DNA of 64,000 nucleotides from Coniella vitis (GCA_011317545.1 WUJK01000006.1:1240001-1304000); one strand, 5' to 3'. Positions 44,841 to 56,388 are shown, counted from the first letter of the stretch. Numbers and translations: made by a program. Notes: generated from the letters alone by a model not told the origin.

Positions 44841-46944
44841 ATGGCTCCCAAGACTCAGATTCAGTGGAAGGATATCCCTCCGATTCCTTCGAGCACTGAA
44901 TTCCTCGATATCGTTCTGAGTCGCACCCAACGTCGTCTTCCCACCCAGATCCGTGCTGGCTTCAAGATCAGCCGTATTCGTGGATTCTACACCCGCAAGG
45001 TTAAATTCACCCAGGAGACGAGTAAGTAACAGTGATAGGATGCTATTATCCAAGTTGGGCAGCTCTGACATTGTACAGTTTCCGAGAAGTTCGGCAACAT
45101 CCTCGAAACCTTTCCTCGCATCAACGAGATCCACCCCTTCCACAAGGACCTCCTTCACACCCTGTACGATGCCGACCATTTCCGAATTGCGCTCGGCCAG
45201 TTGTCGACAGCCAAGCACCTGATCGAAACCATCAGCCGCGACTATGTCCGCCTCATCAAGTACGCCCAGTCTCTCTTCCAGTGCAAGCAGCTGAAGAGGG
45301 CTGCTCTCGGTCGCATGGCAACCATTATCAAGCGCCTCAACAACCCACTGAAGTATCTCGATGAGGTGCGGCAGCACTTGGGTCGTCTGCCCTCGATCGA
45401 CCCCAACACTCGTACGCTCGTCATTTGCGGCTACCCCAATGTCGGCAAGTCGAGTTTTCTGAAATCGATTTCTCGTGCCGACGTCGACGTTCAGCCATAC
45501 GCATTCACCACCAAGTCCTTGTTCGCTGGTCACTTTGACTACAAATACCTCCGTTTCCAGGCTGTGGACACGCCTGGTATTTTGGACCACCCACTCGAGG
45601 AGATGACCACGATCGAAATGCAGTCGATTACGGCTATTGCACACTTGCGGGCTGCAATTCTCTACTTTATGGACCTTTCTGAGCAATGCGGCTATTCTGT
45701 CAAGGCTCAGTGTGCGCTTTTCCGGAGCATCAAGCCTCTCTTCCAAAATAAGATCTGCTTCATTGTTGTCAACAAGATCGATGTGATGCGCCCTGAGGAT
45801 CTTGATCCTGAGACGCAAGCAGATTTGCAGTCACTGCTCAAGTCTGGCGAGGTCGAAATGGTCCAAGCAAGTTGCAACACCCAAGAGGGTGTACAAGCTG
45901 TGAAGAATGCAGCCTGCGAGAAGCTGATTGCAGAGCGTGTTGCCACCAAGCTTAAGGCCGGTCAATCAAGCAGTGGTGCTGTTGGCAGCAGGTTGCAAGA
46001 AGTCATGACCAGAATCCACGTGGCTCGCCCTATGGAAGGCGCCACACCCCTCGAGACTTACATCCCTGAAGGTATCAAGTCGATGAAGAAGTTCGACAAG
46101 AACGACCCTGAGAGGCGGAAGCTCGCTCGGGACATTGAGGGCGAGAATGGAGGTGCTGGTGTGTACAATGTCGACCTTCGGGCAGACTGGGATCTCAAGG
46201 ACCCAGCCTGGCGATACGACAAGATGCCCGAGGTTGTCAACGGCAAGAACGTTTTCGACTACATTGATCCCGATATTGATGCCAAGCTCGCCGCTCTGGA
46301 AGAGGAGGAAGAGCGCCTGGAAAAGGAGGGGTACTACGACTCGGAGGAGGAGATGGATGACGAGGAGGAGGAGGATCTGCTGGAAAAGGCCAGCCTCATC
46401 CGCGAGAAGCAGACTCTCATCCGCAACGAAGCCAGAATGAGGAAGTCGCTCAAGAACCGTGCCATAATACCCCGAAGCAAGACCAAGAAGCCTCTCTCCC
46501 AGCTTGCAGACCACCTTGACCAGCTTGGTATTGACGCGACCGAGATCGAAGCGCGTGGCAGGGCAGCACCCAGCTCGCGCGGTCGCTCTCTCAGCCGTGC
46601 TGCTACTGAGGACGTTGACTCGATGGAGGTGGATACTCCTCGCGAGCGTCTGCGGTCCAAGAGTCGGGCTCGCAGCCAGGCACCAGCCACAGACAGACGC
46701 TCGGACGGTGTAACGGACGTGACAGCGCGCTCCAAGGCCGAGAGAGCCGCCAAACTCTCACAGAGAAAGATGAACAGAATGGCTCGCGCTGGTGAGGCTG
46801 ACAGACATGTGGCTGCTTCGATGCCCAAGCATTTGGTAAGCTTTGATCGCCCCGTCCCTCCAACCCTACGTGAACTAATATGCTAACTCATTTGATTTAT
46901 AGTTCGCTGGCAAGCGTGGTATGGGTAAGACCTCTCGTCGTTAG
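44841..46944 (+). CDS. nog1: Nucleolar GTP-binding protein 1, 60S assembly GTPase
   Basis: A GTPase of late nucleolar and nucleoplasmic 60S subunit assembly. Exons are 44841-45021, 45079-46835 and 46903-46944, giving 659 residues, matching the family. The N-terminal NOG1 helical domain (about 1-165) contains RIRGFYTRKVKF and LPSIDPNTRTL. The GTPase domain has G1 GYPNVGKSS (about 176-184), G3 DTPG (about 225) and G4 NKID (about 293). An acidic DEEEEDLLEKA stretch lies near 420. The basic Ser/Arg-rich tail ends in FAGKRGMGKTSRR. The last exon encodes only 13 residues, but these are the strongly conserved C-terminus of Nog1, so the final intron is secure. The start ATG follows a pyrimidine-rich leader and begins MAPKTQIQWKDIPPIPS, consistent with homologues. 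Confidence 0.97.
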
Positions 46945-47659
46945 AGGTCGATTGTCATTCTTTGCAACTGGGGACATGGCGTTTGGCTGGGTTGTGAAAA
47001 AAAGACTTGGGCTCAATGGTATCATTGCTCTGTTTCTGTTTCTTGAGATAGACAGTAGTTTCTGCGCTTTTCTTAACATTTTACATGAATATCCTGCTGA
47101 TTTCTCTGATTTGTCCCCGTCTTGGATGTTCATGTCTTGTATGGGTCTCAATGCAATCAAATTTCGACAAAGGCAGAGAGAGGTTCTGGTTGAAATATCA
47201 CGCTCTGGTAGCTATCATTTTGAGCATCCGATGGTCTTCCGCAGTCTAGAACGGTATTGCGGAGGTCCTGTTAGGATTCAAGAGACTCAAGAGACGCTCG
47301 GCTTTATAGTGCCAGCATATGATATTGTCCATCAAGCACCCAGTCTCGTATGATATATATATATATATATATATCCCTCTCTGTGCCAACCCATAATACA
47401 TTCTTCTCTTCGGGTACTAGAGACGAGATCTCCAGTTATAAAAAGTGAAAAGGAAGAAACGATGTTAAATTGCTTATTGTCAACGCCTCTTGACGGCTGA
47501 TACCACCCTCTTGTGTTTGCTGCTACCTATTATTTAAATCGTTATCTGATGAGACCTGTATCTCACATACCAAACCCAATGAGAAAAAAAACAATGGCTC
47601 ATTCTGTTCCACTGCGCCTCGCAATATGTTTGTTGTTGTTTGGTTCTTACTTAATTCTT
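46945..47659. other. Convergent spacer between nog1 and gdi1
   Basis: 3' flanks of both genes. A dinucleotide repeat lies at 47353-47374. A 157-residue ORF at 46880-47353 overlaps the nog1 3' end, lacks a domain and is not believed. Confidence 0.65.
47353..47374. repeat. (AT)11 dinucleotide repeat
   Basis: Perfect AT repeat read directly, between the 3' ends of nog1 and gdi1. Confidence 0.95.
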
Positions 47660-49666
47660 CTACTCTTCCGCAACCTGGATACCCTCCCTCAAGCCTTCTA
47701 CCTTCAGCTCTTCGCCAGCAAGGCGGCGGTAAATGTCCCTGACATCGTCAGTGGTCGTCTCGAAGTGGCTGGTAGCATCGTAGCTCTTGGAAACGAAAAT
47801 CTTGTCCTTGGTGCCGTCATCCAGAGGCTCGTACAAGGGGATAGGAGGTCCCTGTAAATTTGTTAACCATGATATTCATAAGTCGTTGGCGGCCAGAGGG
47901 TACCTACCAGAAATTGCTCCTCGATCTTGCCGAGACGCTCCAGACCGGGCTGAAGCTCGAGGTGGTGGTTGGCAGTCGTCTCAGCGATGGTAGAGACGAT
48001 GGCAATCCAGTAGCCCTTGGGGCAGACGTTGTGGGCAGAGGAGACGCAGGCAATGTAGATGTCTGCAGGTCAGATCAGCAATGGCTCACCAATAAAAAAG
48101 ATATAAGTGGTTTCCTACCGTTCTTTCGGCCGACCTGCGATTGAGGAATAATCAACTGAGCCGAGTCGGCGTCGTGTGTTCCGGCCAGAGGGTGCTTGAG
48201 AACGCAAATAGCGCGCAGCACGTGGCCAGTGACCTTGACCTTGCTGGAGAAGTAGGATGGGTCACCCAGGATCATCTTGGCCTTGGTCTCAAACTTCATC
48301 TCAGGCTCAATACCAGTCATGGTGGCCTTGATACCAACAGCCTCGCCGTTCTCGTATAGCACCTCGTCAACGTTGGTGTTGAGCATGTAAGTGCCACCGT
48401 AGATGGCGGACAGACGAGCGAAACCCTGGGGAAGCTCGCCGAGACCGTACAAGGGGTAGATGTATGGCGACTTGCCGTAGCGGGCCACAGAGTTACCGTA
48501 CAGGCGGATGCGCTCAATAGCCTCGGGGGCGACGCCGCTGGCGGTGATATAGTTGTCATCAAGGTACAGGGCCATGGCGTGGCCAATAAAGTCACGGGTG
48601 CCGTCCTCCAGACCGAACTTGTCGTACACCTCCTTCATGGTGCAGTTTGCGACATCCAGACCTATAGCAGTGTGTTAGCACACCTTCGCCCTCTTTCCTA
48701 AAGGTAGTTGGCTTGAATACTGACCCTTGTGTGTCGAAGCATCCTTGGGGTCGAAAGTGCCAACCCACTCAATGAAGCTCTTCATGCGGCGCTTCTCGAA
48801 AATGCCCATAAGGGGCGACTTGAGCGCCTCACCAGCATCTGAGGGAACCTTGGCAACTGTGGCCTTGGAACCGGAGCCTTGTTGCACGTAGCTTCCTGCA
48901 ACCTGCTTGAACTCAAGGTATCTAGTGACGTCGGTGGAAACGAGGATGTTGGTCAGCTCGCCAGAGGACATGAGGAACTTGGGAATCAGGTCAATGTTCC
49001 AGTCGTTGGCGCGGCCGTATTTCTTCCATGGCTCGGCTTCGCTGCTGTTGCCATACTTCTTGAAGAGCTGCAGACACATACAACAGTTAGAAATCGGCTT
49101 ATAGAGAGTGTAGATGGAGGTTTGGCGTGGGCGGGAGGTCGATCAAGCATACAGTTTCGAGGTTCACGGATGCGGCCTCTCTGCGTTCATACGTTCTGGT
49201 TAGCACATGGCGCTGCCGGTGAGGGTCGAAAGAGCAGTGAAGCAGTGACAATGTTCAAAACTCACCCGCCGTAGTGGTCGTTGCGGTCGATGTGGAGGAC
49301 CTTCTTGCCCTTAACACTAAGCACACTGTTGCGCGGCCGGCACTGTCAGTTTCGCCTTGTTCTGCGACATGTTTCGTAGCCCGGGAAATATTACCCAGAG
49401 AGAATGCACTCGGTCAGGCCTATTGTAACGGTCACGACGGTCAGTACAACGGCTCGGTACTATGCGACGCGATAGCTTCAATTCCAGGGGATTTTGCCAC
49501 AAGCAAGTAGCAGCAATAGCCGCCGCCGCCGCCGCCGCCACAGCAGCAGCAGCAGCAGCAACCCCACATTGCGGGGTCCGCTGGAAGGGCACAAAGAGGG
49601 AGGAGACTTGAGGGACTCACCAGTGCCCAGCACAATGACATCGTACTCCTTTGCGATCTCGTCCAT
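47660..49666 (-). CDS. gdi1: Rab GDP-dissociation inhibitor
   Basis: Extracts GDP-bound, prenylated Rab/Ypt GTPases from membranes and recycles them; soluble in the cytosol. Eight exons on the minus strand: 49666-49621, 49419-49395, 49325-49266, 49180-49153, 49067-48725, 48661-48119, 48062-47908 and 47851-47660, giving 463 residues, the normal GDI length. After splicing, the N-terminus reads MDEIAKEYDVIVLGTGLTEC, the dinucleotide-binding-like motif of GDI/REP, followed by HIDRNDHYGGEAASVNL. The Rab-binding platform and mobile effector loop include YGRANDWNIDLIPKFLMSSG and IGHAMALYLDD. GLGELPQGFARLSAIYGGTYML is also a family signature. Three consecutive exons are only 25, 60 and 28 nt, all required for the conserved N-terminus. 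Intron 1 (49420-49620) contains GCC and CAG triplet repeats. Confidence 0.97.
49519..49560. repeat. GCC/CAG triplet repeats in gdi1 intron 1
   Basis: Seven GCC triplets (49519-49539) abut a CAG run to about 49560. Both are inside the first intron of gdi1 and are not translated. Confidence 0.9.
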
Positions 49667-50576
49667 GGTTGAAGTGTCTGTGTCGGTTCGATCGAGGTGA
49701 GGGTAGTGAAAATGCTGCAAGTGGAAGGAGAGATGAGGTTCGAGACAGTGTCAGGAGGAGTAGTCAAGTCGGTGTGCTGCTCTAATGCAATGGAGAGAGG
49801 TGAAATTGTTCGAAGGTCGATGCCCCCCCTCCAAGGACTAGAACTAGCACAGGTAGTGCTCTGTAAAGTACCCAACCCTTCTATTGTACATAGTAGTAGT
49901 GCTGGCCCTGCGGGGGCCACGCCCCAGAGAGCTCCATGCACACGCCCCCCAGCTGTCCCAGCTGTCCTCTCCTGCTACAGAACGGGGCCCGTCTAGGCGC
50001 CGCGGGCGAATGGGAGGGGCTCCCGGCCCCCTGACTAGCTTGTTACCATTGACGTCTGGTCACTCTCCGACACGCCTAGGCCACCCTGCTCCCAGTGCTG
50101 GCCCTACGCGAAATAGGAGGTCGGCTTCACCGTAACGAGCAGTCCCTTCGCTTCTCGAGTGGCAGCTGGCACTCAATTAAAATGTTGTAGGTTACCAATA
50201 ACAATTCAAGGCAGCTGACCCGCGACCCTGATTCTTCTTTCTGTTCTCTCTGTACCGTACGCTGTCTTGCTGGCGACCATGCTTTTAGTTTGGAGTTGCC
50301 CATTGCTTTCTATTGCAGGTCCCATGGAATATGCTTCAACAGTACCGGTGCACAAAAGCCGACATCAGAGGAAAGCAGTCAGAGAAGCGTATGGCGCTCT
50401 TGCACAAACGCACAGAGGGCTCCTAATAGCCGTCGTGCGCAAATGCAGCCCAATACCAGTTCATCAAAGCTTGTCCACCTGCTGAAATGACCAATGTCCG
50501 CAAGATCGCGCCCTTCGTGTAACTTTATACCAATATCATTCATCTATGTTGGCAAGGGGCCGGTCTATCCACATCC
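49667..50576. other. Spacer upstream of gdi1
   Basis: The gdi1 promoter and the 3' flank of the mitochondrial ribosomal protein gene. A CATAGTAG element lies near 49886. No gene is seen. Confidence 0.65.
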
Positions 50577-51717
50577 TCATGTCCTGGGTGCTTCCTCTTG
50601 GGTCTTGCCAGGGCTGGGCGGTATCGAGGGATCAACTTCGCTGGCCGACGCCTTCTTCTCCTCCATAAATGTATCCTTGGCCTGCTTGGGGATTGGTTCA
50701 GCTGCCGCCTTCTCCTCCTCTTCCGCAAAGTCAAGAGTTTCCTCCTCTCCGCCAGGAATGTAGCGGACGCCGTTCTCTGTGAATTTGATTTCTGGGTCGG
50801 TGTGGGCCAGCTTGACTGCGTCTTCCCACGCGTAGAATCTCTCCGTCAGGGCGTGCTTGATAGCGTTCTGCGTTTTGCGAACCTGGGGGAAAGAAGACAC
50901 ATGACATGGTTAGCATTCGCCTTCAATTTCAATGGCATCATCACTTGGGACCTTGCACTTCTGGATTTTCTCCAAGGCTAGCCAAAAGACAAGGCCTCGT
51001 AATCCCGAAGATGCAATGGCCCGGCGCGAATTCGAAGAAGAAGAAAGAAGAAGAAAAGAGGAATAAAAGAGACCATCCACATACCTCCATCTCCCGTTCT
51101 CGGCTCTCCACATCACCGTATCCATAACCTCCCTTTTTCCGCTCTGCGTTACCCGTAGCAATGCGATTCCGCTCCTTGCAGCACACCCACCACAAGCGGT
51201 GCAGATCCTCCCAGCTCTTGCGCCGTAGCTCCTCGACGTTCCACGCCCGCCCATGCGCCGTGTCCTCGGTGGGCGTGTTGAGCGGCTTGTCGCGCGAGTA
51301 AAAGAAATCCCACAGCCCGTGGTTCGGGTCCGTCTTGACAGCGGGGAAGTCCTTGGCATCTACAGGCCGCGGCAGCGGCACGCCCGACACGGACAAGACC
51401 TCGCGCGGTCCTGTGCGCCGGATCACAGACAATCCACGCTGCTTGTTGTGGTCCCGGTTCGGCCGCCGGCGCACGACGGGCAGCTCCTTCTTCTTCTGGG
51501 GCTTTGCGGCTATTCCTGCTCCTACTGCGTCCGCTTCTCCCTGGGCCGCTGCCGTTGCTTTCGCGCTTACTTTGGAAGGAGAGAGGGGCGGCGTGGTGTT
51601 GGACGAGGCGAGACGCGTTTGCTGCTGTGTCGTCGTAACCACTGGCCGGTTGAGCGGCGCGACAGGGCTCGGTCGGTAAGTGCGCAGTGCGCGCAGCACA
51701 CACGGCCGGGCGGCCAT
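50577..51717 (-). CDS. mrpl4: Mitochondrial large ribosomal subunit protein uL29m (MRPL4/MRP-L47)
   Basis: A structural protein of the mitochondrial 54S subunit near the exit tunnel. Exons on the minus strand are 51717-51085 and 50882-50577, giving 312 residues. The N-terminus (MAARPCVLRALRTYRPSPVA) is a basic, acid-free presequence, followed by an Ala/Lys-rich linker. The MRP-L47 domain contains GLWDFFYSRDKPLNTP and then GRAWNVEELRRKSWEDLHRLWWVC (about 143-185) and, across the intron, RKTQNAIKHALTERFYAWEDA. The C-terminal tail is acidic and probably disordered. The start at 51717 was chosen because it begins the presequence; the same frame is open to 51897, but that extension is low complexity. 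The leader contains a CGCT/TGCT-rich stretch near 51783-51810. Confidence 0.93.
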
Positions 51718-52285
51718 CGTTGTGTATGTAGAGGGTCCCCTTGGGGGACAAGCTGGAATCTGAAAAAAGAAAACAATAAATTTGCTTGCTCGCTCGCTCG
51801 CTTGCTCGCCCGTCGGGATCGATGTCGTGTTGTTCGAGTGGCCTGAGGTGTTGCAGCAATCCCGTTCGTTTTCCGACGTTGGACAAGCTTGCATCAAGCG
51901 CGATACTAGAAATTTTGGCCCTACTGTCTCCTCGCGGCAAAGCTAAGTAAGCGCGGCATCGTGCAAGTACCAAGTATCTTGGGCTAAGGGGGGAAAAGTA
52001 CGTGCGGGGTGTACAAACACGACATTGGCCAATGAAATCTTTTTTTTTTTTTTGGATCGCCCGCCTTTTCCGTCCTTTTGACCATTCGAGATATTGCAGT
52101 CCGCTCGCAAAGAAAAGATTCGACTCACGTCAAGTCAGGAATACGTTTTTACTGTACTGTGATCTGGTGTTTGCTTCAATCCAATCGTAATATTTCCTAA
52201 CACCGAAAGTCCAGGTCGGCTCAGACATCTCAACGAACATCACTTCCAAATCTCAGCCCAAGACGGCGAGAAAGTCTGCGCCACC
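51718..52285. promoter_or_regulatory. Divergent promoter region of mrpl4 and the 69-residue gene
   Basis: 568 bases between two start codons of genes that are both plausibly mitochondrial. Contains a GCTC-rich tract near 51783-51810 and a T11 run near 52041. No defined element is recognised. Confidence 0.5.
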
Positions 52286-52591
52286 ATGTCGCTAATCAAG
52301 TTCGTAAACTTTTCCTTTTCCTATCATCCGCGCCCTCACCTTTGCTCAGAATAAGGAGCGCAAAATCTCACTCGAATCAATCTCCAACAAACTAGAGCAT
52401 ACCAAGGTCTCTCATCAAAGGCAAGACTCGGTCTCGGCATTAGCCTCGTCGCCTGGGGCGTGGTGGGCTTGTACATGTCCGACCGCGCAGAGGAAAGGTT
52501 TGGCTTTACGCCATCTGAACAGGACAAGGCTGAGCTGGAGAAGATGAAACCCAAGATTCATGTTGTAGAGAAGGGAGAACGCTCGGCATAG
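52286..52591 (+). CDS. Small single-span membrane protein, probably mitochondrial (69 residues)
   Basis: Exons 52286-52299 and 52396-52591 give 69 residues starting MSLIKAYQGLSSKARLGLG. One hydrophobic segment (about 16-32, LGLGISLVAWGVVGLYM) follows a short basic N-terminus, then a charged tail with RAEERFGFTPSEQDKAELEK. The start has a strong context (CCACCATGT). The only frame that joins the short exon to the long one uses a GTTCGT donor and a CTAG acceptor. I recall similar short proteins in filamentous fungi without an assigned function. The layout (basic N-terminus, one span, charged soluble tail) is reminiscent of small inner-membrane assembly factors such as Pet117, but I do not see enough identity to name it. 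It diverges from a mitochondrial ribosomal protein gene, which is weak support for a mitochondrial location. Confidence 0.78.
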
Positions 52592-54564
52592 GAAATTACT
52601 AGAACGATTTGCCGTTCTTCAAAAGTTACTCGAGTCCCCCTGCTAACAATGGTTGTTGACTGCGTCTAATATCTTGGAAGAAAACCTAGCCCGGTGTGGC
52701 ATGGATAAGATGACACTATTATACAGGCCAAAGATGCGTACGCAGTAGCAAGAGGACTCTTCTTTTCACCCTTTTGAGAATTGACATCACTCTCAAGTAA
52801 TCAATGCCTATTTGTGAGGGATATGTCCTATGGTTGATCACCCATTTCATGTGGTAATAATACCCATAACTCAAAAAGGTATCCGTTCGGGAAGAAGATA
52901 AACTCGCCCACCCATTTTGCAATATGTCAATAAATCTATCATTCAGTGACCAAATGTTTTTGTTTGGTTAGGGGGAAAGGGTTCAAAGATTATTACTACC
53001 TTTTTCCAAGTACTGTACATAGTACAAATCATCGCAGGCGCATTTGCACCATTCCAACCCGCCCCATCCAACGTGCCCGCCATCCTGTCCAAAAAGAATA
53101 TTGAAGATACACAGCTTGCCACGCCAAATCCGTGCCCGTAAAAGGGGGAAATCGAGCCCTCACGAGCTGCCTATAGGTTGTGACGGACTTTTGCACCAAT
53201 TGGTTCCCTGGGCATCCATGATTTAGAGAATGAGAAACCATCTTTCCGCTCCGGTACCTGATATATCATCGTCGTTGCCGCCGTCGCATTCTGCCCCCTT
53301 CCCCCCCTTCCTTTTTACATTTCTTCTTTCTGCCTGATCCTTTCTTGTACCCGGATGCATTAGGAACAAAGTGCCGTAAATCTTCATTTTATTCTCCTCC
53401 TGCCTCTGCCGCAGAATTGTCATCAGGAGGCTTGTCTTGCTCCTGAATCTTCGTCCTGAACGGATCTCTCGTTGCAGCCATCTTTGCCCGTCGACGTGTT
53501 TCCGTTTCCAAGCAAGTAAATCAAATCAAATTGCTATGCCATGATCGAGCGCTAACTTGATAGCATTTAATTTCATCCCAGCAGATTTCAACGCAAGGCT
53601 TCTCGAACATGGCTGGGTCCATCACCTCTTATCCTCATCCAGCTCATCCTTCATCCTCATTCTAGATTTTAATTTTTTTTTTTTTTTTTTGAAATGGAAG
53701 CTGTTGCGTCTAGGAAAACAAAACACATTGCGTGGGAATAAATCTAATGCAAACAAGCCCTGAAAACGATGCGGGCAAACAAATCTATCATCTCCCATCA
53801 CCCGAAAATGCAGAAACAAATGCACCAAACCACACCGCCTCATGCAAAAACAGAAATCAAACTTTTGAGGCCAGAGGTCGTCCCAAGAACGCCGCAAATG
53901 CCAATGAAGCCTCCAAAGAATGAAGAAATGAAAATATGCCGCAACACCAAAACACATGACGCGTCAGGTTAGCATCGCCGCGCCCTCTATCAACCAGATT
54001 CCACATTACCATCATGCTCACTTTCTGGGTATACGCACCGCTCTGAAGCACACACACACCAAATCATTTTTGCCATGTCGCTAGTGGGTCTCTGGAAGGA
54101 TTGCGAGACTTTTACCACCGAGGTTCCAACCCTACAACTCTATATCTACACTTGTAGAAGGCCCATCATATACACAGTTCCTCCTTTTTTTTCTCCCCCT
54201 CCCTTTAGTTTCCGTGTCAAAAGGTTGACAAAACCCTTCACTGTGTTGACACAGTAAGCGTGCAGTTGTCACGGCGTATCAACGTCGTTGTTGGCGACTC
54301 TGACTCCAGGTCAAGAGCCACTTCCGATCAGGTTGAAAGGAGTGGTGTAGCCACGAAGCTGAGTCTGGATGCCTGCACCAGGCGCGAGCTTGGCGCGGCC
54401 ATTGGGCCCCCGACCGAATGGTATCAAGGTTCGCACCAAGATTGAAGTCTTATCGCATACATGTTCCGAGGCCATTGGTGTGGAGTCGGTGGGTCAAGGA
54501 GAGCAATCAAATGTGACCCGATCGAGGAGGCAGCAGATCGCCCTGCCGTTTATTGCGGGAGCAT
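52592..54564. other. Convergent spacer between the small membrane protein and the C2H2 gene
   Basis: About 2 kb. No ORF has a domain. Contains a T-rich run near 53670-53690, a CATAGTAC element near 53011-53025 and the 3' flanks of both genes. Part of it may be a long 3' UTR of the C2H2 factor. Confidence 0.6.
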
Positions 54565-56134
54565 TCACTGGCCCTTGCGGTCTGCACGTCGACGTTGTTA
54601 GAATGCAAAGAATAAAAAGACGTGGCACAGAACAAGTGGATCTTCTTACCAAACATGGCCTGCCAGTCAAGGTTGGACTGCTGCTGTTGACCGTTGTTCT
54701 GGCCATTGAACATGGGGACACCGTTCTGGTTCTGAGGCATGCTGTAGTTGGCCATCTGGGGGGCCATTTGCTGGGCCATCGAGGTCGGAACGCCATTGTA
54801 CTGCTGTTGGGAAGAAGGGTTCAGGATCGGAGCAGGCCCGTTTCTGCGCTCTTCAGAATTGCTGCTGGATCGAGACAGGTGCTGGGCCTGGTCATTCGGG
54901 TTAGAAGACATGTGCAACTGGTCCGCTGGAATGAGTCCAAAAGGGACCATTGATGGGTTGTGCACATTGTTCATGCCATTCATGTGACCCATGTCTCCCT
55001 CATGGCCGTGGCCCATTTGGGCGGCCTTTGCCGCAGCCTGGGCGTTCTTCTTGACGTGCGCCGCAGGGTGGCTAAGGTGGGAAACGCCAGTGGGGTTGCC
55101 TTTGATGATGTAGGGTCAGCCTTTGCCTCTTTTTCCGACTTGACTGACGTGAAATCGACGATACAACATACCTCGGCGAATCGAACACTTTTGGAAGTGG
55201 CGCTTGAGGATATCAGAGCGACTAAATGTGTCCCGGCAAAGCACACACATGTAAGGACGGTCACCGGTGTCTGTATTTTTTGATGAAAATATCCATTGTC
55301 AGCCTCTTCTTTACCCATTAATTTGTACGGTGGCGGCGAGGGCGAGGGCATTAAACCTACGTCGGAGCATATGACGCTTCTGTAAAACAAGTAGTATTAG
55401 CAATTGGCCAAGAACACGAATCGAGGGTGATTATGTCTACTGACAAGATGCTTGGCGTGCAAGTAAGTCTTTGTGCAGTGAGGGCAGGGGAATTTGCCAT
55501 CTGCATCCTTCTGGGGGATCTGGGCCTTGGCGGCGGCAGATCCGGGTGCTGGAGGGGCAGGTCTGCCCGGCGCACTGGGCAGAATGCCGCGACGACCCTG
55601 CGAGCCCACGACATGGGTCGGTTGGTCGTTCTCCTGCATCAAAGACGGTTGCGCCATCATGGGGCTTTGCGCGTAGGGAGAAGCCAACCCACTCTGGGGC
55701 ATCACGCCACCAGCCGGCATTGGGCGCAGCACGGGCGGCACGCGACCGCCAGGAGACGGAGCTGGTGCGATGGGCTGGGGGTGAGCCGACGCGACCGAGG
55801 CCTGGGGCATCATGGCAGACGAAGTCTGGTAAGATTGCTGTTGCTGCCCATAAGGGTTGTGCATCAGGGGGTATTGTTGACGCGCCGCAGTCTGTTGCGG
55901 TGGAGGGGGCGCGTAGCTGCCCATGGAGTTGGGCGTGTTGGGGGTCGCAGGCGTGCGAGGCGTGTGAGGGTGGCTCGCGTACATGGACATGGCGGGGTTG
56001 TGGTGGAGGGAAGGCAGAGTCTGGTTCTGGCCGTTTTGGAGGTGGTTGGTAGGCGAGATGGTCGAGGGAGAAGGATAAGAAGCCGCGCTCGTGTTATTGA
56101 TCACGTTAGAAGAGTAGTGGTGGTTGTTGTCCAT
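54565..56134 (-). CDS. C2H2-type zinc-finger transcription factor
   Basis: A nuclear DNA-binding regulator with unknown targets. Exons on the minus strand are 56134-55445, 55379-55361, 55270-55172, 55099-54650 and 54581-54565, giving 424 residues. Residues 1-210 are rich in Pro, Gln, Asn and Ser. Two adjacent fingers follow: C217, C220, H233 and H237, then C245, C248, H261 and C265, so the second is a C2HC variant. After them come IRRGNPTGVSHLSHPAAHVKK and a Gln/Asn/Met-rich tail. The zinc-finger block with GNPTG-SHLSH is shared by a fungal group I cannot name. Exon 2 is only 19 nt and supplies H233; the H237 codon is split by the next intron. The final 17-nt exon ends in DRKGQ; without that splice the protein would run on for about 50 low-complexity residues. 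The intron has good GTAAGA, CTAAC and CAG signals, so I prefer splicing. The intron 3 acceptor is AAAG. Confidence 0.91.
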
Positions 56135-56388
56135 AATCCAACTCGTTGCCTACCCAGATGCGACGATCGCAACTGTAGCATTCGAACCAGGCTTTGGTTT
56201 GTCGACGTAGGATGGTGACTCGAGGGGCGGTATCGAGGCCGAGGGGGGGAAAGGGAGGGTTGCACAAAAGAACAGCTGTGCAAGCTGGTTTGAGCCGCAG
56301 GTACAATCAACAGCGCGACGCGTCGGGCGTGGATGCAGTAGACTGCCTGTCTTTGGGAATGACGAGAATGTCTTTGTTGCTGTGGCGG

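Noticed and set aside
44835..45818. 327-residue antisense ORF inside nog1
   Set aside because: A shadow of the nog1 coding strand; nog1 motifs are complete on the plus strand.
46880..47353. 157-residue ORF after nog1
   Set aside because: It overlaps the last nog1 intron and exon in another frame and has no domain; better read as 3' UTR.
50941..51084. Read-through extension of the mrpl4 first exon
   Set aside because: It continues through a GTATGT donor into low-complexity Ser/Phe-rich sequence, while the spliced form joins the conserved MRP-L47 region in frame.
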